Shown: positions 11,425 to 22,500 of the stretch, piece after piece
Layout of the letters: each line of letters starts with the position of its first letter
Numbering within the stretch: the first letter of the stretch is position 1
NCBI RefSeq assembly: GCF_008831285.2
Contig: NC_045146.1
Location: 12,539,289-12,603,288 of the forward strand
From: Nymphaea colorata
Taxonomy: Eukaryota > Streptophyta > Magnoliopsida > Nymphaeales > Nymphaeaceae
DNA length: 64,000 nt
Direction: 5' to 3'
Notes under the pieces: model-generated
The model's input: only the letters and a program-made list of their open reading frames with translations
What the model was told of the DNA's origin: nothing
Databases searched by the model: none
Translations under genes and position numbers: made by a program

Positions 11425-12219
11425 CAGTTATGAACCCTTCCCAATACCGAGGCAGTGAAGAGAGATTGTCGCTCCCTCAGTCCCTCTCCAATTACGTTGA
11501 ATGGAAGGTACATTTATCAAAAATATTTAATTTTAAATGTATGGAGTAATTAAACACACACATATATATATATATAGCTATACATGGGGCTCTTCAATCA
11601 TGTGCCAAAGTCAAATCGTAAGCGATGTCTTTGAAGGAATTGTGAAAGGCTAATATGAATGTATTGTGAAGAACCTGTTGATCGAGTTAAACTCGTACAA
11701 GGTTCTAATTGAAACACAGGAAAAAGTAGTAATGAATTAAAACAACATCATATAATAACCATTAAATAACGACAAGTTGTAATTTGAAGGATTTCGATCT
11801 CAACGTCCTGCTACTAACAACAGGGTTGAGATTCACATCCGGAAACCTCTCGGTGTATAATGAATAATCACTAACCTCAATTTAAATTTGAAAAAAAAAA
11901 ACTCCTGCCAAATTCATACCTGCACCAAATCAAACATCCGAAATTTGTCCGAGTCCTTGTACTTTCCTTCAATATTTTTTTTTATATATATTTTTTCATT
12001 CCCCTTGCTACCATCGGCTTGGTAGCCAGCAGATTTCATCAAAAAAGTAAAGTGAAAAACTGAAGAAAAGGGTGTCATAAAGTATTGGTCCGCAGAAGCT
12101 CCGTGGGCTCGTTGGGAAAGGCCAAGAACGACGCGGAACCGTCCCCACACTGGTTCCAGATCGAACACAATGTTAATAGAAACCAGCAAGATCCAGGCGG
12201 ACGAACTCACGCCGAGAGA

Positions 12220-15200
12220 AAGCGACGCTTCCCCACCACCGCCATCACTCCTCCGCCGCCGGCTCGTCTGTTTCTCTCTCCTATTCCCCTCCTGCCACGA
12301 GCTCCTGCATCCTCCACGATTCCCGACGTTCTTCGCCCTTTCGGTTCAATTCTTTCGACCTCTTTACCCAATGTTTGGTCTCACTGATTGGCATTTTTTA
12401 ATGGCATTATCTTCAGGTTGGTCTCTTGCCTGACCACTCACGTAGGACACGCAGTCTGTCATGTTATTGAGGAGAAAAAAGGGTGAAGGAGAGGGAGACG
12501 ATAGACGATCTCCATATGGACTCGTTTAGGAAATCATCCAAGTCGAACAACTCTCTGAGGCATTTGGGGAGGGCAGATAACACGGAGGAAGAGCCCATTC
12601 TTTTGGACATCGAGTACCGGTCTGCCATGTCTCACGATCAGGGCATGGAGAAAGACGTCGTTGTTCTCAATATTGATCGGAACTCCGGCAATGCCAACGC
12701 CATGCAGCGTCCCGGTGCTGCTGCTGCAACCGGTACCACATGGAGGGATTCCAGCGACGGTTTCTGGAACGATCGTCGGTTGGACCGTGGCAGCGGTGGC
12801 GCCAACGCCAACAGTTTACAAGATAGCACGGGGTTCGCCTTCCGGCCGCCTCCCGGGGAAGACGCGCCGTCCAAGTTGATCGGACAATTCCTCAACAAGC
12901 AGCGGGATTCCGGCGATGTGGCGCTGGACATGGACTTGAACATGATGGACCTCGGTGGTGGTGCGGCGAAGGACGAGAGTGGCCGGCTCAATCCTCCTCC
13001 GTCCGCACAGAAGCCGCCGACATTGCGCAGGTATTCTCCGGCGGCCTCCGTCCACAGCTCGAAGGATCTTCAGGTTTCCTTCGAGATCGATTCCCGCACT
13101 TCCGACGAGGGCATCCGCCGGAGGTCGGTGAGGAAGAAGGATCCTGATAGCAGCGACTCCGACTCCGACGATGCATTATCGGATGCAAAAGGCGGGGAGG
13201 TTCTGGGATGCTCGTCATTGGCGTCCATGGGGGCGAAGCCGCCGTCGTTGCAGAGGAAGGGAAGCCTATTGCGGACGAAGACGAAGTCGAGGCTGATGGA
13301 CCCTCCTCGGATGATGCAGCAACCGCACGCGATGAATCCAAGTCATACCGGTTCTGTTGGCCAACAGGTCAAGAAATCGGGAATTCTGAAGTCGGGAATG
13401 CTCGGTGGTGGCGGTGGGAAGGGGGCTGGCGTCGAGTTCGAGGAGGAGGAAGATCCGTTCCTCGATGAGGATCTTCCGAACGAATTGAAGCGTGAGAATG
13501 TCGGAGCCATCACCATCGTTCAATGGCTTGGATTCTTCCTTATTTTAGGTGTCTTCGTCGGAAGCCTCGGCATCCCCTTCTTGAGCAGAACGACTGTTTG
13601 GGGCCTCCATATCTGGAAATGGGCGCTCATGGGGCTGGTTGTGTTTTGTGGTAGGCTTGTTTCTGGCTGGGGAATCAGGATAGTGGTCTTCTTCATAGAG
13701 AGGAACTTCATCCTGAGGAAGAGGCTGCTCTACTTCGTATATGGCTTGAGGAAGGCCGTCCAGGACTGTGTCTGGTTAGGGCTTGTTCTCATCGCCTGGC
13801 ATTTCTTGTTTGATAAGAAGGTGGAGAGGGAAACCAAGAACAAAGCTCTGTCGTACGTCACCAAAATTTTGGTCTGCTTCTTGGTGGCTACACTCATCTG
13901 GCTGGTGAAGACTCTGCTCGTTAAGGTCTTGGCTTCGTCCTTCCACGTCAGTGCTTACTTTGATCGGATTCAAGATTCATTGTTCAATCAGTATGTGATC
14001 GAGACGCTTTCGGGGCCACCATTGATTGAGATACAACAGACTCAGGAAGAGGAGGAGAAGGTGATGGCTGAGGTGAGAAAGCTGGAGAACGCAGGCGCGA
14101 AGATACCAATCGACATCAGGGCTGCCGCGAGAGGCAATGTAGCGACTTTGAGTGGTAAGAGTGGTCGAGTGAACAGGAGCGGCGGCTTTGAGAGGAGTCC
14201 CTGTATCGGAAAAAGCCACAGAACGTCGGGTGCTTTTTCGCGTCAGCAGGAAGGAGGAATCACGATCGACCATCTTCATAAGCTCAACCAGAAAAACGTC
14301 TCTGCCTGGAACATGAAGAGACTGATGAACATCGTCAGGCGTGGTGTACTAACTACTTTGGATGAATCGATACATGGGGCTGGAACCGAAGATGAGCACA
14401 CAATGCAGATACTTAGTGAATTCGAAGCCAAAGCTGCTGCTCGGAAGATTTTCCACAACGTGGCGCAGCCGGGAGCCAAGTGAGAAGTCCCTGCTCGACA
14501 TTTCTCCAATGCTGCCTTTGTTCATTTGTTGTGAATTTTTTCATTTGGGGTGCTCGAATTTTGTTAAGTTCTAATCGAAGGGATTTGAATAGGCATATCA
14601 CGTTGATTGATCTTATGCGCTTCATGACTGACGAAGAGGCCATCAAAACTCTGAGTCTCTTTGAAGGTACCAAAGACGCAAATAAAGTTGGCAGATCTGC
14701 TCTCAAAAACTGGGTGGTAATATTCTTAATATTCCTGTCATTCAGATCCCTTTTCCATTTTTAACATTTTCAATGCCATATAGTGCACTGCTCTCCTGCT
14801 GCCTCAACTCCTCTCTGTTTCAAGATTCTCTGTTTTAAGATTCTATGATTGTTAATCAGATTGCCCGTCTGACTGGCTGTAGGTAAACGCATTCAGAGAA
14901 AGAAGGGCCCTCTCTCTGACACTGAACGATACCAAAACAGCAGTGAACAAGCTCCATCAAATGATCAACATAGTGGTCGGCGTCGTCATATTGATAATAT
15001 GGCTTCTTATTCTGGAAATTGCCACAACTCACCTTCTTGTCTTGATCAGTTCTCAGCTTCTGCTTGTGGTTTTTGTCTTCGGAAACACCTGCAAGACGGT
15101 GTTCGAGTCCATTATTTTCCTGTTCGTTGTGCATCCCTATGATGTTGGCGACCGTTGCGAGATAGATGGAGTTCAGGTATGTGAGCCATGCTCTGGGGAG

Positions 15201-17560
15201 TAGGTCCTGTTCTTCAAAGATCCAGTGGGTTTGTGTCTTGACTTGTACTTTGGAACTTGCAGATGATAGTAGAAGAGATGAACATTCTAACTACGGTGTT
15301 TTTGAGGCATGACAACCGGAAGATCACATATCCAAACAGCGTCTTATCTACTAAGCCCATCAGCAACTTCTACCGCAGTCCAGACATGGGTGATTCAGTC
15401 GAGTGGTGCGTCCATCTTGCAACCCCCGCCGAGAAGATCGCCATCATGAAAGATCGAATCAAATCGTAAGTGAAACAATCCCTTGATTAATTGTTCCATC
15501 TTGAATCAGAACAACTTTTCTAAATGTTCTCGAATCATCTTTTCAATAACACCATTGCCTTGGCATAACTGCTAGCAATTTCAGAACTTATAGCCTGTTT
15601 CGGTAGATAATAAGTGGACAATATTTTGTACATTTTCCTGATTACTCTTCCTGCTATATCAAGAAAATAAACTTTGCAGACCAAGATCCGCCTTACCTTC
15701 GGGATCATTAGCTGCAAAAGGTAAATTTTTTAGTTGGTCGTGAAAATCGATGGTTTCCGTGTGCTTAACGAACAGTGTGAGCTGAGAGAAATCTATTCTA
15801 CGCCATACAAGAGCATCCTGTATTCCTCGTTTCTCTTTTCAAACGTTTCTAACTCTTGAGAAATCTCCTTTTTATCATCATGCTCTGTTTTCTTGTACCC
15901 CCTAGTTATGGGCAGAACTAATATTATCTCTTCTCCCAATGGAGCAGTTACATTGAGAATAGGAAGGATCACTGGTACCCAAATCCACTTGTCGTTGTGA
16001 AGGATGTACAAGATATGAACAAGTTGCAAATGGCTGCCTGGGTGAGACACAGAATGAATCATCAGAACATGGGGGAGAGGTGGCAGAGAAGAGGCCATTT
16101 GGTGGAAGAGATGGTCAGGATCTTCAGGGAACTGGACATTGAGTACCGGATGTTGCCTGTGGATGTGAATCTGAGGAACATGCCCCCAGTGACGTCTACC
16201 AGGCTCCCATCGACTTGGATGACTTGATAAGGGCTTCTTCCTCTCTCTGCTTCGATACTCAATCTTCCAAATGTCAGCTTGTGTAGAGTTTTTGCAACCA
16301 AAGCGTGTCCTTGTGAGCAAAGAGGTTCTCGAGTTCCTTCTCAATCGCGTTCGTTGATGAAGGCAAAGGCTGCTAACCATTACTTTCTCGTCCGGCTTGT
16401 CGGGCCATCTTCTTGTACGTATCCTTGGTGTTAGATGCCTGGATTTATCTCCATGGATATGCTACAGTTTTGTATGATGATGGCATGTAAAACTGCAGAG
16501 GTGTCATGCATTAACGCCTTAGAAAACATGACGATGGTATCGTGAAACTTGAATTGTTTTGATTCAGTTGATCAAAAGGAAATAATGTTACCCAACGTTG
16601 TGATTCTATTCTGCTGCGTATTTTGTCAGAAATCGTACAGGAAACGGCTTAGGTCCCCTACTTTGAACTAGAAAAACCAATGAATGCTAGAAATATTTGA
16701 ATTTTGTAGATTTGCTGGCTATAGAGAAAGTTGGACTCAAATTGCAAATCGTGCCTTACCAAAGCTGCTATACTGGACTTTTATTTTCAGATTTTTTAAA
16801 CGTACCACGTAAGGTACAACAATCAAAATGAAGCTACACATATTAAAATAACAATCAAGTGAATAATTTATTTATACACAAAGGCAGTTCATATAAAAAT
16901 AAATTTACATGATTATCAATAACTTTCATGAAAAAAAATGCCTCTAAAATAAACATTGATATCTAGACAAAAATAATACATCAAGAAAATAAAAAATATG
17001 ACGCGTCGGCACAACTATGCACAAAATCTCCCCAGATGTGAGTTAAAATTTTCAAAAAAGATAATAATGTAGATGCTGCACTTCGGCCTCTGCATGGCAG
17101 CTGTAAACAATTAAAGATTAAAGTCGATCTCATTTATGAATTGTTTGGTGGATGGTTTAAAATGGGGGAGTGTTGTCGGCAACTTTCTAGAGATCATATT
17201 GTTAGAGCCTTTCTGGTCTCCATTAACACCTTTCTCATACATGTTTCGGAGTTTCATCTTGATTTTATGTATTTTTTGTTTTAAAGGACATTCAGTTTCG
17301 TTTTTAATAAATATAACCATATAAATGAGTACTAAATGCTAAGTTTTATCAAATTTTAAGAATATCATGAAAATGATTTATTACCATCTTAAATCGGGTC
17401 ATAAAATTCAACGTAAACGATGAACGTTTCTTGAATATCTGTAGATATGCGTTTATTTTTATGTTTGTCGACATGGCTACATTTAAAAAATTAAATTTAA
17501 ATAATGAGAGACACCAATTACCTCAACGAGTCCTAACATCCATTCTCTTCTTATTCGATA
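12220..17560 (+). repeat. Tandem duplication unit 1 (MSL gene copy 1 with flanks)
   Basis: Similarity to unit 2 starts at AAGCGAC (12220, compare 19551). It covers the 5' leader (CCACGATTCCCGACGTT block), all five coding exons, the 3' UTR (GGATATGCTAC block) and about 1 kb of AT-rich 3' flank, ending near CCTCAACGAGTCC (17521, compare 24867). The offset between copies is 7.32-7.37 kb along its length. Confidence 0.85.
12516..16227 (+). CDS. Mechanosensitive channel of small conductance-like, MSL5/6/8 type (tandem copy 1)
   Basis: Five exons: 12516-14479, 14593-14716, 14883-15176, 15263-15465 and 15948-16227. All joins keep frame and give 954 aa. The Met at 12516 (MDSFRKSSKSNNS) is the first ATG in the main frame. 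Residues 1 to about 330 are an acidic, low-complexity cytosolic region with plant MSL motifs (IGQFLNKQRDSGD, RRRSVRKKD, KSRLMDPP). Membrane helices follow at about 336-360, 367-391, 406-430 and 445-470. After a cytosolic loop come TM5 and TM6 (about 724-780), with the MscS pore/beta region (DVGDRCEIDGVQMIVEEMNI) across the exon 3/4 junction. The family forms tension-gated, weakly anion-preferring channels, with this subgroup in the plasma membrane. Identity to MSL6/MSL8-type sequences is strong; the exact orthologue is uncertain. The leader has short upstream reading frames (see findings). Confidence 0.93.
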
Positions 17561-17602
17561 TTGATTTTAAAAATGTTGTATTGCATATACACACACGCAC
17601 AT

Positions 17603-18061
17603 AGGGCTGCATAGTCGAGCCAACTTGGGATCGAACTTGATTTTTTTTAAAAAAAACTCAAATCAAGCTCGATTGATTTATAAATGAGTGAAGCTCGAGT
17701 TTAAACTTATGCTGGAAATGTTAAACGAATCAAGTTCAGCTCTACTAAACTACATAAATGTGTCATGAACGAGACATTTTCTGTTATTAAGTTTTTCTTT
17801 AGGAAATATTTGGATGTAGTATGTGCATTTTCCTTTGGATTTTTTGTTAGATGGACATTCATAGTTGAATTAGTTAAAAGAAACTAGTTAAATGAGTTAA
17901 AAAAAAATGAGAATGGTTAAGTTAACAAAAAAAAAAAGTTAAAACTAATAGAGCTGGACACTGTATCGTTGAGTTGAGCTTGAGCTTGTTCTATGGAGCT
18001 TTGAGTTCAAGTTGTTTGAGTCGAGTCAAGCTCAAGCTAGCGCAGCTCGACTTATGTGCAG
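17603..18061. mobile_element. Candidate non-autonomous DNA element, about 455 bases, imperfect terminal inverted repeats
   Basis: The left end reads AGGGCTGCATAGTCGAGCC. The reverse complement of the right end reads CTGCACATAAGTCGAGCTG, so CTGCA(CA)TA(A)GTCGAGC is shared in inverted orientation. The interior is rich in GAGCTTGAGC/GCTCGA motifs, typical of a hAT-like MITE class common in angiosperms. No transposase frame is present. I could not fix a target-site duplication. Confidence 0.45.
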
Positions 18062-18063
18062 TC

Positions 18064-18222
18064 AGGAGGTAGAGCTAGAATTTTTTATTGCAGAAGCAAA
18101 ATTTTAATAGGAGCCAAAATATAATTTTTCATATTTGTTTATATAAATTAAACTAAAATTTATATGTAACTTTTTTAAAATTTTAAAAAATCAAAGAGAG
18201 GTCATGGCCCGCTCCTGGTGCA
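18064..18222 (+). repeat. Dispersed repeat, AGCCAGGATTTTT...GGCCATGGCC type, copy a
   Basis: The head is GAGGTAGAGCTAGAATTTTTT and the tail is GAGGTCATGGCCCGCTCC, with AT-rich DNA between. The same order of motifs occurs at about 26119 and 26640 and, inverted, at about 25577. Confidence 0.5.
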
Positions 18223-18579
18223 GTCCTATTAGGAGAGAAATGAACACAAACTTCATCGCAGGGCTTGGGTCCCCGTAATTCATAAACTGGTCTGCTGTTA
18301 TGTAACAAGTCTTCTTTTAATAATACACAGTCTTCCGTTTTCTGGGGGCAATTTGTCTTGCCTTTGGATCCCAATATGGGTTTATTGACTTTGATCAGCG
18401 TTAGTTTTGGCTATTCTTTCATGCATATGCAATTTTTTCTGGTAGCTGGTGATAACTTAATCTTTATTCAATGAAAGGAGCCGAGTGAAAGATCAAGATT
18501 CAAGTAGGAAACTGTTGAATATGTCAAAATTATCACTGCCAAAAAAGCCTAAGTCATGTAACATGATGTTGTTATTTCA

Positions 18580-18720
18580 TGTAACACCCAAATAGTTTAG
18601 TTTCGTATATAAGATTGTGAGAAATCTAGGGACTTATAAAGAGAATCGTTAAGTACTTGGTTGTCTTGGTTTTTAGTTCTTTTATAAAAAAAAAATCAAA
18701 ATTACTAAGAAGCAGGTTGG
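18580..18720 (+). repeat. TGTAACACCC dispersed repeat fragment, copy 1
   Basis: It starts TGTAACACCCAAATAGTTTAG and contains GACTTATAAAGAG and TTGTCTTGGTTTTTAG. It aligns in order with 38630-38770 inside the kinase gene. The repeat class is undetermined; no coding part is present. Confidence 0.55.
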
Positions 18721-19550
18721 AATTGGAATCTGCTCTATAAAAGTAAACTAAAGATCAATAAAATTAATAAACGATATTAAAAAATAATTAATAGCTGATA
18801 CATGAATCGGCCACTGAACGGAATTAATTTGTCATTGAGAGCCAATTGAAGCTAACTCGAACGATTGTTTGCGATTTTAGTTATATGCCTTTGCCAGTAA
18901 GGCCAACATTCTAAGAGAGCCGTGTTTGCCCCGTCTCATTTTAGCTGTCACTCAATTGGATGCCTATCATTTTCCGAGTGATTGCTCAAAACCGAAAACG
19001 CCATCGTTTCACTTTAAAGCCGAATCAGGTGAAAATCAACTCCTTTTCAACATAACGGAGACAGTTCACCTGATATTCTTTTTTTCTTTGACAAAATTTA
19101 ACCAATGGGAGCCGAAACTCTATCAATCTTAACTATTTTGTGTGGAAAACTGCTACCTGATTGAAACTGACATCATTTCTCATTGCAAGAGACAGATTTT
19201 AATTCTTGAAATCCTTGAAAAGAATTGATTCAATTCATTCGCCGATCCAAGAGGGCCGTGTATATGTTCTTTTAGAGCCAGCATTTGTGAAGTTTCGACA
19301 TTTGTAAGCTGCTTCTTAATATTTTTGCTTGCATTGGAAGAATCCAAAGTTATCATCGTTTCCACATGCTACAGTAAAATAATAGAAACCCGAGCGGCGG
19401 ATTTTAAAAGAAAAAGAATGTAATGAAGCTGCACCGGTGTGCGGCAGGAACCGCCTGAGGAGGGAGTTCAGTAGCAGGCGATTCAACAAACATAGTCAAC
19501 ATAGAAGAGAAAGGTCCAGAAGATAAAATCGCAATACTTGTGAACAAGAA

Positions 19551-22500
19551 AAGCGACAGTTCCCCACCACCACCTTAATCGCTCAGTTGCCGGCTCTTTC
19601 TATTTCTCTCTCTCTTTCTCCTCGTGCCACGAGCCCCGTCCTCGTCCACGATTCCCGACGTTTTTCAGCTTTTCGGTCCAACAATCTTTGTCTTCTTTGT
19701 CCATTGTTTGGTGCCTGCGGACGGACTGGCAAGTTTTAATGGCGTTGGCTTTTCAGTGAACACGTCACCTGACCCGCTGTATGGCATATTACTAAAGGGA
19801 AAAGACAGTGAGGGAAAGGGAGACAATAAAAGGAAGAAAGACGACCGCCGTGTGGGCTTGTTAAAGGAAATCACTCAAGTCGAACGACTCGCCTGGCCAT
19901 TTGGGGAGAGACGATAACGCGGAGGAAGAGCCCATTCGTTTCGAGGTCGAGCGCCGTCCCGGCATGTCGCACGGTCCGGGCATGGAGAGAGAGGTCGTTG
20001 TTCTCGATATTGATCGGCACTCCGGCAATGCCAACGCCATGCAGCAACCCGGCGCTGTCGCTGGCAACGGTACCATATGCAGGGATTCGAGCGAGTGTTT
20101 CCGGAACGATCGCCGGTTGGACTTTGGCGGCGGTGGCGCCAACGGCAGCAGTACGGAAGATAGCACGGGGTTCGCTTTCCGGCCGCCTCCCGGGGAAGAC
20201 CCGCCCACCAAGTTGATCGGACAGTTCCTCCACAAGCAGCGGGCTTCTGGCGATGTGGCGCTGGACTTGGACTTCAACATGGTGGAGCTCGATGATGGTG
20301 CGGTGGAAGACGAGGGTGGCCGTCAGAATCCGCCTCAGTTCGCGCAGAAGCCGCCGTCTGTTCCCAGGTATCCTCCGCCGGCCTCTGTCCACCACTCGAA
20401 GGATCTCCAGGACTCTGTGGAGATCAGTTCCCGCGTTTCCACCGAAGGCATCCGCCGGAGGTCGGTGAGAAAAAAGGATTCCGATAACAGCGGCGACGAA
20501 TCCGGCGATAGCTTCTCAGATGGGAAAGACGGGGAGGTTCTGGGATGCTCGTCAGTGGCGTCCACGGGCGCGAGGCCGCCGTCGTTCCAGAGGAAGGCAA
20601 GCTTGCTGCGGACGAAGACAAAGTCGAGGCTGATGGACCCCCCTCGCGCTATGCAGCATTCGCACGCGATGAACCCAAGCCGTCCTGCTTCCTGTTGCCA
20701 ACAGGTGAAGAAATCGGGGATGGTAGGTGGTGGCGGTGGGAAGGGGGCTGGCTTCGAGTTTGAGGAAGATGAAGATCCCTTTCTCGATGAGGATCTTCCG
20801 GACGAATTCAAGCGTGAAAAGGTCGGAGCCTTCACCGTCCTTGAATGGCTCGGGTTCTTCCTTATTTTAGCTGTCTTCGTCTGCAGCCTCAGCATCCGCT
20901 TCTTGAGCAGCAGGACTGTTTGGGGCCTTCATATCTGGAAATGGGCGCTCATGGGGCTGGTTGTCTTTTGTGGTAGGCTTGTTTCTGGTTGGGGGATCAG
21001 GATCGTTGTCCTCTTCATAGAGAGGAATTTCATCCTGAGGAAGAGGCTGCTCTATTTCGTCTATGGCTTGAGAAAGGCCGTCCAGAACTGTCTCTGGTTG
21101 GGGCTTATTCTCATCGCCTGGCATTTCTTGTTTGATAAGAAGGTGGAGAGGGAAGCCAACACCAAAGCTCCGACTTATGTCACCAAAATTTTGGTCTGCT
21201 TCTTGGTGGCGACATTCATCTGGCTGGTGAAGACTCTGCTCGTTAAGGTCTTGGCTTCGTCCTTCCATGTGAGCGCCTACTTTGATCGGATTCAAGATTC
21301 GTTGTTCAATCAGTATGTGATCGAAACGCTCTCGGGGCCACCTTTGATGGAGATACAACAGAACAAGGAAGAGGAGGAGAAGGTGTTGTCTGAGGTGCGA
21401 AAGCTGGAGAATGCGGGCATGAAGGTTTCGATCGACATCAAGGCGGCTGCTAGAGGCAATGCAGCTACTCTGGGTGGTAAGGGTGATCCAGTGAATAAGG
21501 GCGACACCTTTGAGAGGAGCCCCCGAATTGGAAGGAGCCACAGAATGTCAGGCGCTATTTCGCGTCAGCAGGAAGGGGGGATCACAATCGACCATCTTCA
21601 TAGGCTCAACCAGAAAAACGTCTCTGCCTGGAACATGAAGAGGCTGATGAACATCGTGAGGCTTGGGGTGTTGTCTACTTTGCATGAATCGATACAGGGG
21701 GCTGAAAACGAAGATGAGCATACAATGCAGATACGTAGTGAATTCGAAGCCAAAGCCGCTGCTCGGAAGATTTTCCACAACGTGGCGCAGCCGGGAGCCA
21801 AGTAAGAACTCACTGCTCGGGATTTCTCCAATGATTCCTTTGTTATGATATTTTTCATTTGGTGGGCTTGAATGTTGTTCCTTTCTAATAGATAATGATT
21901 TGAATAGGTATATAACGTTGATTGATCTTATGCGCTTCATGACCGAGGAAGAGGCCGTCAAGGCTCTGAGTCTATTTGAAGGAACAAAAGATGCAAGTAA
22001 AATTGGCAAATCTGCTCTCAAAAACTGGGTGGTACTATTCTCAAGATTCCTGTTTTTCAGATCCTTTTTTATTATTCGGTCTTTTCAATGGCTTATTGTG
22101 CACTACCCTCCTGCTGCCCCCACTCTTCTGTTTTAAGATTCTTTAATCAATAACAGATACCCATCTGATTGGATGTAGGTTAACGCATTCAGAGAAAGGA
22201 GGGCACTTTCTCTGACACTGAACGATACCAAAACAGCAGTGAACAAGCTCCATCAGATGGTTAACATAGTGGTCGGCGCCATTATACTGATAATATGGCT
22301 TCTGATTCTAGGAATTGCGACAACACACCTTCTTGTCTTCGTCAGTTCTCAGCTTCTGCTTGCGGTTTTCATCTTCGGAAACACCTGCAAGACGGTGTTC
22401 GAGTCCATTATTTTCCTGTTTGCCGTGCATCCATTTGATGTTGGTGACCGTTGCGAGATAGATGGAGTTCAGGTATGTACCGCCGTGCTCTGGGGAGTAG

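Larger units (their letters stand above)
8936..12219. other. Spacer between the GGPPS-SSU promoter and the MSL tandem unit
   Basis: 8936-9250 is the 5' flank of the minus-strand GGPPS-SSU gene; frames there are out of phase with it. From 9250 to 12219 the DNA is AT-rich without a recognisable gene. It holds an exact 26-base duplication with a tRNA-like box (11002-11053), a 52-base-spaced duplication (11323-11424) and a short AT tract near 11565-11576. Confidence 0.5.
17561..19550. other. Spacer between the two MSL duplication units
   Basis: No recognisable gene. It holds a TIR-like element (17603-18061), a copy of the AGCCAGGA-type dispersed repeat (18064-18222) and a TGTAACACCC repeat fragment (18580-18720). 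The remainder is AT-rich; frames at 18183 (minus) and 18926 (plus) are under 70 codons and lack domains. Confidence 0.5.

Noticed and set aside
12816-13341. Minus-strand frames opposite the MSL exons (also 19861-20895)
   Set aside because: They mirror the GC-rich first exons of both MSL copies and share no known motif.
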